64,000 bases of DNA from JBBSAT01 sp044223665 (GTDB lineage: Bacteria > Myxococcota_A > Polyangia > Polyangiales > Sandaracinaceae). The notes under the pieces were generated by a model. That model did not search any database. It was given only the letters and a program-made list of their open reading frames with translations, and was not told where the DNA came from. Position 1 is the first letter of the stretch, and each line of letters starts with the position of its first letter. Positions 39,540 to 47,750 of the stretch are shown here, one piece after another. Where the stretch lies: contig JBGALT010000009.1 of assembly GCA_044223665.1 (NCBI GenBank), forward strand, positions 1-64,000. Direction: 5' to 3'. The position numbers and the translations under genes are program-made.

Positions 39540-40916
39540 TCAGGCATCGAGCAGCGGCGGGCCGAGCCCTTCGCTCGGGTCGGTGGTGCTCCCCGCGGCA
39601 CGCTCGAGCTTCCGGTGGAGCGTCCGACGGTCGAGGCCGAGGATGCGAGCGGCCCGCGACTTGTTGCCGCGCACGGCCGTCAGCACGTGCGAGACGTAGC
39701 GCCTCTCCAGCTCGTCGAGCGTGATCAGCGCGTCCCCGAGCTCGTCCACGCGCGACGGAGATCGCAGCGTCGCGGGCAGATCGTCCCGCTGGATCTCGGC
39801 GCGCGGAGCGACGGCCAGCGCGTGCTCGAGCACGGCGCACAGCTCGCGGTCGTTGCCCGGCCACGGATGCTCGACGAGGGCGCGCATCGCGTCGGGCGCG
39901 ATCGTGCGCGCGCCTGCGCCGAGCGTCGCGAGCACGTGACCGACCAGCGCGGGCAGGTCGTCCTTGCGCGCGCGCAGGGGTGAGACCTCGATCGTGCAGG
40001 CCGCGAGGCGATACGAGAGGTCCTCGCGTAGCCGTCGCTCTCGCGTCTCGGTGGCGAGGTCGCGCGTGGTGGCGGCGACGATGCGCGCGTCGATCGGCAC
40101 GTCCTCGGAGCCGCCGATCGGCCGCACGCGGCGCTCGGAGAGCGCGCGCACGAGCAGCCCCTGCAGATCGAGCGAGAGCTCGTCGACGTCGTCGAGGTAG
40201 AGCGTGCCTCCGCGGGCGCGCTCGATCGCACCGGCGCGCGAGGCGGGCGCGTCGAGGTAGGCCCCTCGGGCGTGCCCGAAGAGCTCGCTCGCGAGCACGG
40301 CAGACGGCGCCGCCGCGCATCGCACCACGACGAAGGGCCCGCCGCGCCGAGAGCCCTGCTCGTGGATCGTGCGCGCGATCTGCTCGCGGCCGGTGCCACG
40401 CTCGCCCGCGATCAGCACCGAGACCTGCGTGGCCGCGACGCTGCGGGCCGCGTCGCGCAGGCGCACGGCGGGGGCGCTCTTGCCGACGATGCCGAGCTCG
40501 GCCGGGGCGCTGCTCGGGCCTGCGAGCCGCGCCAGCTTCACGAGCGCGCGATGGTGGCGCTGCGCGCGCTCGTACGCGGCGGCCCAGGCGTCGGAGCCCG
40601 CGTCGATCGCGATCCAATCGAAGGCGCCCTCGCGGACGGCGCGCCAGCCGTCGCTCGCATGCGAGGCCGGCCCGAACGCGACGAGCGGCACGTCCGGACG
40701 CGCCGAGTGCAGCGAGCGCGCGAGCGCGGCGCGAGGGCCGCCGAGGAGCGCGAGATCGACGAACGCGACCTCGAGCTCGTGGGACGAGGTGAGCGCCTCG
40801 ATCGCACGCGTGACGTCGTCTTGCTCGCGCACCGCGATCCCCGCACGCCCCAGGGCTTGCACGGCTCGCGCGCTCGCCCCGACTTCCGTTCCGATCCACA
40901 GGGCTCGCGCCGCCAT
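39540..40916 (-). CDS. NtrC-like AAA regulator with degenerate sigma54 motifs
   Basis: A 458-residue protein with the NtrC plan: an N-terminal receiver-like domain (about 1-120, Asp in VAFVDLALLGG but with an atypical pocket), a central AAA domain (about 143-375) and a Fis-type HTH (GNKSRAARILGLDRRTLHRKL). Key ATPase features are altered. Walker A reads GERGTGREQIA (Lys to Arg), the sigma54 loop GAFTGA is replaced by GAYLDA, and Walker B reads TLYLDDVDEL (Glu to Asp). It therefore probably cannot activate sigma54 promoters in the usual way and may act as a DNA-binding repressor or scaffold (inference). The ATG at 40916 is 43 bp from the fold-back repeat. Confidence 0.88.
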   Translation of the reverse strand: MAARALWIGTEVGASARAVQALGRAGIAVREQDDVTRAIEALTSSHELEVAFVDLALLGGPRAALARSLHSARPDVPLVAFGPASHASDGWRAVREGAFDWIAIDAGSDAWAAAYERAQRHHRALVKLARLAGPSSAPAELGIVGKSAPAVRLRDAARSVAATQVSVLIAGERGTGREQIARTIHEQGSRRGGPFVVVRCAAAPSAVLASELFGHARGAYLDAPASRAGAIERARGGTLYLDDVDELSLDLQGLLVRALSERRVRPIGGSEDVPIDARIVAATTRDLATETRERRLREDLSYRLAACTIEVSPLRARKDDLPALVGHVLATLGAGARTIAPDAMRALVEHPWPGNDRELCAVLEHALAVAPRAEIQRDDLPATLRSPSRVDELGDALITLDELERRYVSHVLTAVRGNKSRAARILGLDRRTLHRKLERAAGSTTDPSEGLGPPLLDA

Positions 40917-41369
40917 GACACCTCCGGCCGCGGGCCAAGCACTCGCCGAGCCAACCGAATTGCGACCGATAGGTCGCACCTGGGTACATAGGCGGCGCGC
41001 CGCGCGCCGCGCAGTTCACACCGAGCAAGCAGGTGGTTCCAAGCGTCTTTCTTGTCGCGATCTGCGCCGCGCCATGCGCGGCCCATGTCGCCAGGTTGCG
41101 TCCTCGCGGACGCAATTGCCCCGTGCTCTCGCGATGGGTGTCGGCTCCACATCGTAGGGCCGGACTCCACACTGCGGACCCCTTCCCCACGTGGCCGGCG
41201 CCGCGCGCCCGCGAGCCCGGGTCTCGCGAGGAAGAAGCGAGCCCGCCTCCCGCGGAAAATCCCCCGACGCCACGAGCGTGCGAGCCGATGATCGACGCTG
41301 GCGCGCCGGGACATCGTGCTCACGTTCGAGGACGATGCGGCACGTCGCCGGATCGACGAGGAGCGCTCC
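40917..41369. other. Divergent intergenic region occupied largely by a fold-back repeat
   Basis: A 453-bp gap between the NtrC-like gene (minus) and pcm (plus). About a third is the repeat at 40960-41115. The remaining ~250 bp have no convincing gene; a strong ribosome site (GAGGAG, 41358-41363) marks the pcm start. Confidence 0.6.
40960..41115 (+). repeat. Fold-back (REPIN/MITE-like) repeat, copy A
   Basis: A 156-bp element that matches the element at 53363-53520 in the opposite orientation, roughly 85 % by eye. Both ends are hairpins: TTGCGACC-gata-GGTCGCA at the left (40960 on) and TTGCGTCC-tcgc-GGACGCAA at the right (41096-41115). The two halves are also imperfect inverted repeats of each other (CGCACCTGGGTACATAGGCG against CGCAACCTGGCGACATGGGC), so the whole can fold into one long hairpin. 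It encodes no protein. It is placed in the shared upstream region of two genes. Confidence 0.85.
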
Positions 41370-42044
41370 GTGACCGATCCGAGCCAGATGGTTCGTGCAC
41401 GCCACGACATGGTCGAGCACCAGCTCGTGCGCCGAGGCATCGGCGACCCGCGCGTGCTCGCCGCATTCCGCGCGGTTCCGAGGGAGCGCTTCGTTCCCGC
41501 CGACCTCGAGGACGATGCGTACGACGACTCTCCCCTCCCCATCGCGGAGCGGCAGACGATCTCGCAGCCCTACATCGTGGCCGCGATGACCGAAGCGCTC
41601 GGGCTCCGCGGTCCCGAGCGCGTGCTCGAGGTCGGGACGGGCTCGGGCTACGCCGCCGCCATCCTCGCGCGCGTCGCGCGAGAGGTCGTGACCATCGAGC
41701 GGCACGCGTCTCTCGCGGACACCGCGCGCGCGCGGCTCGCGGGCCTCGGCCTCGATCACGTCGAGGTGCGCCACGGGGACGGAACGCTCGGCGCCCCGGA
41801 TCGAGCTCCCTTCGACGCGATCGTGGTCGCCGCGGGCGGGCCCAGCGTGCCGCCGACGCTTCTCTCACAGCTTGCCGACGGCGGGCGCCTCGTGATGCCC
41901 GTCGGCTCGACGCTCGAAGAACAGGAGCTCGTGCGCGTCACGCGCCGAGGCCATCGCTTCACCGAGGAGCGCCTCGGCGGCGTGCGCTTCGTCCCGCTCG
42001 TCGGCGAGGAGGGATGGCCCGCCCCGCTCGCCACGACGAGCTGA
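41370..42044 (+). CDS. pcm: Protein-L-isoaspartate O-methyltransferase
   Basis: Repairs damaged proteins by methylating isoaspartyl residues with SAM. The GTG at 41370 was chosen because GAGGAG is 6 bp upstream; the product is then 224 residues, the usual Pcm size. Family segments: 'MVEHQLVRRGIGDPRVLAAFRAVPRERFVP' near the N-terminus, 'IAERQTISQPYIVAAMTEAL', and the SAM-binding strand VLEVGTGSGYAAAILARV near residue 88. The C-terminus is RFVPLVGEEGW, typical for the family. Placed beside stress genes. Confidence 0.94.
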   Translation: MTDPSQMVRARHDMVEHQLVRRGIGDPRVLAAFRAVPRERFVPADLEDDAYDDSPLPIAERQTISQPYIVAAMTEALGLRGPERVLEVGTGSGYAAAILARVAREVVTIERHASLADTARARLAGLGLDHVEVRHGDGTLGAPDRAPFDAIVVAAGGPSVPPTLLSQLADGGRLVMPVGSTLEEQELVRVTRRGHRFTEERLGGVRFVPLVGEEGWPAPLATTS

Positions 42045-42072
42045 TCGACCGGAGGTCTTCGGCTCGAGGAGT

Positions 42073-42112
42073 GTCGCCTAGCGGCGACGCGGTCGAACGG
42101 AGCGTTCTCCGT
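42073..42112. terminator. Paired hairpins between convergent genes
   Basis: Two short stem-loops follow the pcm stop: GTCGCC-tagc-GGCGAC (42073-42088) and ACGGAG-cgtt-CTCCGT (42097-42112). They lie between the convergent stops of pcm and the universal stress protein. No clear U-run, so terminator function is tentative. Confidence 0.45.
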
Positions 42113-42214
42113 GGAGGAAGGCGGGAATCGAGGAACGGACCCAGATGGGCCGAGTCCTGTTCATGCATTCCTGATTTGAGCGGCGTCTTCTCGGTGCCGG
42201 GACACCCTTCCAGC

Positions 42215-43084
42215 TCAGCGGGCGTCTTGCGGCGCGCGGACCACGAGCACCGGGACGCGAGACGCGCGCACGATCTTGTCGGTGACCCCGCCGAGCATCG
42301 CCGACACGGCGCTACGGCCGGTCGCTCCCATCACGATGAGATCCACGCCACCGGCCTCGCTCGCGTCGAGGATCGCTCGCTGCGGATCGCTCTCGACCGC
42401 GCGGGCCGTCGCGGCCCTCCCGTCGGCGATCTTGGCGAGCTCTTCGTCCACGGTGGAGGCGACGGCGCGGCGGACGTCGTCGGCGAGGCCCGGGCTGCGG
42501 AGCACGTACGCGGCGAGATCGTAGGCGTGCAGGACCTCGACCTCCGACCCCAGCTCGCCACTCCACGCGATCGCTTCCCGGATGGCCGCCCTCGCCGGCT
42601 CGGAGAAGTCGGTCGGCACGAGGATGCGCCGCGGCACGGCCGAGACCGCGCGCCCGTCGTTGGGAACGAGCAGCAGCGGGCGCCGGAGCTGGCGAAGCAC
42701 GCGGTCGGCGACGCTGCCGAGCAGCACGTGCACGAGCTCGGAGTGCCCGGTCGTCGCCATGACGACGAGATCCGCCTCGATCGCGTCGGCGTGGGCGACG
42801 ATCCATCGCGGCGCGAAGCCCCGGACCACGCTCCCCTCGACGGTCGGTAGACGGGACCGCAGCGACGCCACGCGCGCGGCCATGCGCTCCTCGGAAGAGC
42901 GGAAGATCTGCTGATCGAGCTCGAGGTAGCTGGCCCCGAGCTCCGGCGAGACGCCGAGCACCGAGGGCTCGTGGACGTGCAAGAGAACGAGCCGCGCGCC
43001 GGTCTTCTCCGCGAGCGCAGCCGCATGGTCGAGCGCGCGCGCGCTCGCCTCCGAGAAGTCGGAGGCACACAGGATGGTACGCAT
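42215..43084 (-). CDS. Tandem universal stress protein (UspA fold x2)
   Basis: A 289-residue protein with two UspA domains. Domain 1 (about 1-143) starts MRTILCASDFSEASARALDHA and ends with the nucleotide-loop region ATTGHSELVHVLLGSVADRV, where the second Gly of the G-2x-G motif is lost. Domain 2 (about 150-289) starts RILVPTDFSEPARAAIREA and has a more canonical ATP loop MGATGRSAVSAMLGGVTDKI. Tandem Usp proteins help cells survive stress, often binding ATP. It diverges from a second Usp gene. Confidence 0.93.
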   Translation of the reverse strand: MRTILCASDFSEASARALDHAAALAEKTGARLVLLHVHEPSVLGVSPELGASYLELDQQIFRSSEERMAARVASLRSRLPTVEGSVVRGFAPRWIVAHADAIEADLVVMATTGHSELVHVLLGSVADRVLRQLRRPLLLVPNDGRAVSAVPRRILVPTDFSEPARAAIREAIAWSGELGSEVEVLHAYDLAAYVLRSPGLADDVRRAVASTVDEELAKIADGRAATARAVESDPQRAILDASEAGGVDLIVMGATGRSAVSAMLGGVTDKIVRASRVPVLVVRAPQDAR

Positions 43085-43459
43085 GCAGACTCCTCCTCGC
43101 GGCGCTCCTCGCGACGCTCCACTCCGACCCGTAAGGCGCCCTGCTCGTCACGCAAGCACGGGATGCGCCGCGACGGAGGCGCTGCGAGGAAGCTCGCACT
43201 CCGCACGAGCGGGCCGGCCGCCGCGACGCGGGCGAACCACCAGAGTGGACACTTCGACGGTCGGCGGCCGCGCGCGCCTTCCACGAGCAGGTCTCGATGT
43301 GGGCCGCGCGCGCAGCCCTTGCGCTCGCTGCGCAAGCCTTGCTCGTACGGCTGCGCCCCGCGCGCGCTCGCGGCTGGCCACGAACCTGCAACACGCCCCG
43401 TGGACGCGTTCGGTCCGTTCGCTCGCTCGCGCTCGTCGTACGCCTCGAAGGAGTCTCCC
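43085..43459. other. Divergent promoter region between two universal-stress genes
   Basis: A 375-bp gap holding the promoters of both Usp genes. It contains a small hairpin TTGCGC-tcgct-GCGCAA near 43318-43334 and GAAGGAG before the plus-strand start. No gene is supportable here, although overlapping frames are open on both strands. Confidence 0.55.
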
Positions 43460-44473
43460 ATGAGCACATCCCCCCTGGTGGTCGGCCTCCCGCTCGACGA
43501 CACGCTCCCCGAGGTCGCGGCCTCCGCCATCGAGCTCGCCCGACGCCTGGGCGCGCGGCTCGTACCGGTCCACGCCGTGGCGCCCGCCCTCTTCCCCAAC
43601 GTGCCGCGCACGCCGGTCGTGGTCGCCGAGTCGCGTGCCGCGCCGTGGCTGCTGTCGACGGCCGATCGCGCGCAGGCGCAGATGGTGCTCGTCGGGGGCG
43701 GTCACGGCGCGACGATCGGCGGCTGGATCCTCGGCACCGTGGCCGATCGCGTCGTCCGCTCCGCGCGTTGCCCGGTCTGGGTGGCGCGCGGTGTGCTGCC
43801 CGGGCCCGGCCGGCCGATCCTCTGCCCGGTCGACCTGACGCCGCACTCGCACCTGGGGCTCGAGGAGGCGCTGCGCATGGCGCGCCGCTTCGAAGCGCCA
43901 CTCGAGGTGCTGTCGGTCGTGCCGCGGAGCACGCGCGGCACGCCCTCGGTCGCCGCGCTGGAAGAGCAAGCCTCCCGGCTCGAAGAGACCACCCGCGCCG
44001 AGCTCGAGCTCTTGCTGCGTGCCCACGACACGCGCGACGTCGCCCTCACCGTGCGCGTGGTGGCCGGCGACGCCGCGAGCGAGATCCTCGACGCGTCGCG
44101 CCGTGTCTCTCTGATCGTGCTCGCGAGCCGCACGTTCGACATGCTGGTGCCGGCGAGCTTCGGCGACGTCGCCAGCCGCGTCCTGCGCGAGGCGCGCTGC
44201 GGCGTGCTCGCGGTGCGCGATCTCGATCCCGACGTCGAGGCGCGCACGCGCCTGATCGCCCACGTGGTCGCGCTGCGGGATCAGTCGCGCGCCGCGCTGG
44301 AGCGGGGCGACCTCGCGGGCGCCGAGCGGACGCTCTGCGTCGCGCAGGCGCTCCTGCCCGGAAACGCTGCGCTCCACGACGATCTCGCGACGGTGCTCGA
44401 TCGCGCCGGCCGGACCGACGAGGCGGGCCGCCAGCGCGACGCCGCGCGCATCCTGCGCGAGTTTCATCGCTGA
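43460..44473 (+). CDS. Universal stress protein pair fused to a TPR-like tail
   Basis: A 337-residue protein. GAAGGAG at good spacing fixes the ATG at 43460. Domain 1 (about 1-125) is a short UspA fold with the ATP loop GGGHGATIGGWILGTVADRV. Domain 2 (about 130-262) begins RPILCPVDLTPHSHLGLEEA, with a degenerate loop (SRTFDMLVPASFGDVASRV). The last ~70 residues (SRAALERGDLAGAERTLCVAQALLPGNAALHDDLATVL) are a TPR-like helical pair, an uncommon addition that suggests protein-protein contacts. Confidence 0.86.
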   Translation: MSTSPLVVGLPLDDTLPEVAASAIELARRLGARLVPVHAVAPALFPNVPRTPVVVAESRAAPWLLSTADRAQAQMVLVGGGHGATIGGWILGTVADRVVRSARCPVWVARGVLPGPGRPILCPVDLTPHSHLGLEEALRMARRFEAPLEVLSVVPRSTRGTPSVAALEEQASRLEETTRAELELLLRAHDTRDVALTVRVVAGDAASEILDASRRVSLIVLASRTFDMLVPASFGDVASRVLREARCGVLAVRDLDPDVEARTRLIAHVVALRDQSRAALERGDLAGAERTLCVAQALLPGNAALHDDLATVLDRAGRTDEAGRQRDAARILREFHR

Positions 44474-44626
44474 TCGCGGCGGCTCCGGCCCTCAACGGTG
44501 CTCTGAATGGCGGGTCACCCGTCACGGAATCGTGATCGGTCATTCAGGGCCGTCGCGCCGCACGGCTGCGTGCCTACAACCCCTTCGCGAGCCGCACCGA
44601 GTCGCGGCGACGGAGATTGCTCGAAC

Positions 44627-44959
44627 ATGTCGACCAAGGCCCAGCAGAAGCGATACGCCGACGAGCGCCAGCACCCCAGCAAGCGAGACCTCGAGAAGCC
44701 GCGCACGAGCCGCAGCGGCGAGCCGGGCGAGCACGAGAACCGCCACGCGGCGAAGAAGGCTTCGTTCGCGCTCGAGGGCCGCAGCGAAGAAGGCCGCGCG
44801 AGCAGGAAGTCGACGCGCGGAAGCGCGAACCACCAGCGCACCGACACGGGCAAGCTGCGCGCGAAGTCGATGGCGGAGAGCAAGCCCGAGAGCAAGGCAG
44901 CCCGCGCCGCCGCGACCGCGAAGCGCTCGCACGGCAAGCCCGGACCGCGCGCGCGCTGA
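44627..44959 (+). CDS. Small highly basic protein
   Basis: A 110-residue protein starting MSTKAQQKRYADERQHPSKRD, very rich in Arg, Lys, Ser and Glu, with almost no hydrophobic residues and an Ala/Lys/Arg tail (SKAARAAATAKRSHGKPGPR). It is probably disordered and nucleic-acid-binding. The frame opens after a GGAGA-like site. No family recognised; hydrophilin-like or histone-like roles are guesses, though nearby stress genes would fit. Confidence 0.6.
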   Translation: MSTKAQQKRYADERQHPSKRDLEKPRTSRSGEPGEHENRHAAKKASFALEGRSEEGRASRKSTRGSANHQRTDTGKLRAKSMAESKPESKAARAAATAKRSHGKPGPRAR

Positions 44960-45067
44960 GAGGCGAGCGGGTACCGAAGCGATCGCGCTCGATCGACGCG
45001 CGACTCGTCGCGCAGGTACGATGGCCGCGAGAGCGCACGACCACGTGCCGTTCTCGACGGGGGAGAG

Positions 45068-46135
45068 ATGACGGGCGCTCGCGGAGTCTCGGTCGCGTTG
45101 GTGCTGGCGCTGGTGCTGGTCGCGGCGCTCGCGGGCGGAGCGTGGTGGGGGAGCACGCCGCGCCCACGGAGCCCCGTGGCGCTGCGGGTCACGTGGCGGT
45201 CCGGCGTCGTGCGATCGGCGCGCAGCTTCCGCGTGCACTACGTCGGTCCGGCGCCGGGCCCGCGCGCGCAGGGCCCCGACTGGTGGACGACCGTGCACGC
45301 CACCGAGGACCGTCCAGGAAGCGTCGTCGTCATGCTGCCGCGCGAGCTCCCGAGCGCGTTCACCGACTACGCGCTCTTCGAGGTCGTCGTGGGCGACACT
45401 CCGTTCGTCTTCCGTCCGCACGAGGAGCCCGGCGCCGCTCCAGGCGGCGTCGTCACCTACCCCGTCGCGCTGGACCAGCTCTCGCCCGTGGACACGTTCG
45501 CGATCGGTGGCGGCGTCCAGGAGGTCCACCTGGTGCTCGACGATCGCCCGCTGGCGGCCATCACGTTGCAGCCGCCGGCCGACCTACCGCTCGTGCCTTC
45601 GGAGCCTCTGCACGACGCCAGCGCAGACGAAGACGACGAAGACGACGAGGACGGCGAAGAAGAAGAAGCGGAGCGCCCCGAGATCGAGATCGGGCTGGGC
45701 GCGGTCGCGGCTCGGTTCGAGGACCACGTCGCGCCCGTGGAGCGGCTCGGGATCGGCGCCGGCGGCGTCGCGGCGATCGGCGTGTGCGCCGGCGAGCACG
45801 TCACGGTCGGCTTCGACGTCTCGCCCTGGCCCCGCGACCAGACCAACGTCGAGGCGATCCTCCTCGACGTGCGCGAGGACGTCGGGGATCGGGAGCACCT
45901 CACGCACGAGGAGTGGGCGCGGCTAGAGGAGCGCGGCGGCCTCGACGCGAGCTGGTACAGCCGACCGCAGCTGACGCTCGAGCGGGGCAACCACACCATG
46001 ACCGTGTGGACGCCTCCCTCCGCCGGCGGTCGCAGTCTCCTCTTGATGGCTGCCTGCTTCGACGACGAGCGGACGTCGGTGCGTCCGGCGCTCGTCCGGA
46101 TCGACATCCGTCAGGCGCCCTGTCGCTTCGAGTAG
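45068..46135 (+). CDS. Secreted or membrane-anchored hypothetical protein
   Basis: A 355-residue protein with a strong GGGGGAGAG ribosome site. An N-terminal hydrophobic helix (about residues 8-26) acts as a signal or anchor. Two beta-rich segments are separated by a very acidic stretch (about 188-204, DEDDEDDEDGEEEEAE), and 'RGNHTMTVWTPP' suggests a beta-sandwich end. No recognisable family. The acidic linker could bind cations. Confidence 0.7.
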   Translation: MTGARGVSVALVLALVLVAALAGGAWWGSTPRPRSPVALRVTWRSGVVRSARSFRVHYVGPAPGPRAQGPDWWTTVHATEDRPGSVVVMLPRELPSAFTDYALFEVVVGDTPFVFRPHEEPGAAPGGVVTYPVALDQLSPVDTFAIGGGVQEVHLVLDDRPLAAITLQPPADLPLVPSEPLHDASADEDDEDDEDGEEEEAERPEIEIGLGAVAARFEDHVAPVERLGIGAGGVAAIGVCAGEHVTVGFDVSPWPRDQTNVEAILLDVREDVGDREHLTHEEWARLEERGGLDASWYSRPQLTLERGNHTMTVWTPPSAGGRSLLLMAACFDDERTSVRPALVRIDIRQAPCRFE

Positions 46136-46139
46136 CCGC

Positions 46140-46682
46140 TCACTCGGCGTTTCGCGCGCGCCACGCCGCCCAGTACGCCTCGCCCAGCGCCTCGAGCTCG
46201 CTCTCTGCGATCTCTCGACCGCCTTCGTGCGCGAGGACGATCGAGCGCGCCTCGACCCGGAGCTCCACCCAGGCGTAGCCGTCGACCGGGTGGCGATGGC
46301 CGCCGCGGAGGACGAGCGCGACGCGGTCGCCGACCCGCACGCGCTCGGGCTCCTCGATGTCGAAGCGCACCAGCGGCTCGAGGAGCGAGCGCGCGAACGC
46401 GTCCCAGTCCATCGAGCGCATCGTCCCGAGCGCGCTCCACGCCGCCGCCGCCGCGGTGTCGCCGCCGGGCGGCCTCGGCGCATCGGGCGGGTGGAAGCGG
46501 GTCACGGAGAGCGCCGCCGCCCCGCTCGCCCGGATCGTGAAGCGCGCCTCGCGCGGCAGGCCCGCGTGGTGCCGCACGTGCGGAACGTCCACCCGCAGCG
46601 AGGCGACCCCGTCCTCGATCTGCGCGCGCTCGACCCTGCCGTCGTGAAGCGAGGCCCAGAGCGAGCGCGGCGCGGCGTCCAC
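46140..46682 (-). CDS. Hypothetical protein
   Basis: A 180-residue protein from a GTG at 46682. Composition is normal for a soluble protein: beta-rich first half (RFTIRASGAAALSVTRFH), then a helix (SMDWDAFARSLLEPLVRF) and a C-terminal acidic helix (AESELEALGEAYWAAWRARN). It converges with the preceding gene with only 4 bp between stops and lies just after the tRNA-Thr gene on the same strand. Not recognised. Confidence 0.6.
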   Translation of the reverse strand: MDAAPRSLWASLHDGRVERAQIEDGVASLRVDVPHVRHHAGLPREARFTIRASGAAALSVTRFHPPDAPRPPGGDTAAAAAWSALGTMRSMDWDAFARSLLEPLVRFDIEEPERVRVGDRVALVLRGGHRHPVDGYAWVELRVEARSIVLAHEGGREIAESELEALGEAYWAAWRARNAE

Positions 46683-46777
46683 GTGCCGATCGTAGCGCGG
46701 AAGAGACGCCGAGCGGGTGATCGCTCGCTGCGGAGGCGCCCGGCCGCGCCCGGGCCAGGTGCCGGGCTCGCGCTCGA

Positions 46778-46849
<72 letters not shown>

Positions 46850-46899
46850 GGGGTCGGAAGGGCGCATGAGGTAGCCGACGCTCTGCGCCCGGTCAAGCC

Positions 46900-47619
46900 T
46901 CACGGCGCGCGGGGCGTGCGCGGGTGCGCATTCCCGAGCAGCCAGCGCGCGGTCAGCACCAGCCACACCGCGAGCGGCAGGAGCGAGAGCAGGGAGAGCA
47001 CGAGCGCGATCGCGCCAGCCGTGGGCGGGAGCAGCATCGTGGCGCCGATGAAGAGGGTCAGCGCTGCCATGCCGCGCGGCGCGTCGGGGCGCTCGCGGAA
47101 CGCGACCCCGAGCGCGAGGAACGCCAGGCCCCCGAGGACGTAGCTCACGTCGAACGCCGTGCCCTGGTAGAGCGCCATCATCGCGCGGCCCGCGGCGACG
47201 CACGACGCGCGCTCGGCCTCGTCGGTCGCCGCGGCGTGCTGCGCGCTCAGCAGCCACATCGAGAACGCCGTGTTCGACGGCACGTAGATCGCCACCGAGA
47301 GCAGCTCGAAGAGCAGCCCCAGCCCCAGCCACGCCGGACGGTGGCGTCGGCCGGCGACCACGAGGGCGAGCACGACGACCGCGGTCAGGACGTAGTCGAC
47401 GATCAACAAGAGGTCCATGTCGAGCAGGCCGAGCAGGGGATGCGCCTCGAAGAGCGCGAAGAGCTCGGGCACCGCCGTCGGCGGCGGCCAGGCGAGGAAC
47501 ACCACGACCTGGGACACCATGAACGTCAGGATCGCGAGCGCCGACACGGCACCGGCGCGATGGAGCGGGCGCCAGCCGCGCTCGTCCTCGTCCTCGTCGC
47601 GTGCGTCGTCGATCGGCAT
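46900..47619 (-). CDS. DUF4386-like integral membrane protein
   Basis: A 239-residue protein with an acidic N-terminus (DDARDEDEDERGW) and about six hydrophobic helices. Hydrophobic core phrases such as 'LLLIVDYVLTAVVVLALVV' and 'GTAFDVSYVLGGLAFLALGVAF' resemble DUF4386-type membrane proteins of unknown function. The ATG at 47619 begins MPIDDARDED; an in-frame upstream extension is Arg-rich and unlikely. Confidence 0.7.
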   Translation of the reverse strand: MPIDDARDEDEDERGWRPLHRAGAVSALAILTFMVSQVVVFLAWPPPTAVPELFALFEAHPLLGLLDMDLLLIVDYVLTAVVVLALVVAGRRHRPAWLGLGLLFELLSVAIYVPSNTAFSMWLLSAQHAAATDEAERASCVAAGRAMMALYQGTAFDVSYVLGGLAFLALGVAFRERPDAPRGMAALTLFIGATMLLPPTAGAIALVLSLLSLLPLAVWLVLTARWLLGNAHPRTPRAP

Positions 47620-47723
47620 GGCCCGCGTGCGAGCACCGCGCGTGCCGGACGGACGCCGCGCGGCGCCGCGACCGACGCGCATCGGCTGCGCCGGCCCACC
47701 CGCGCGCGCAAACGCTGCGCCCG

Positions 47724-47750
47724 GCGACGCTTCTGGGCCGTAGCAGATCA
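47724..47750. repeat. 27-bp relative of the pckA-end repeat at a stop codon
   Basis: GCGACGCTTCTGGGCCGTAG (first 20 of 27 bases) then CAGATCA matches the last 27 bases of the repeat at 32746-32772 except for three substitutions. In both places the end includes the stop codon of a minus-strand gene. Confidence 0.65.
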
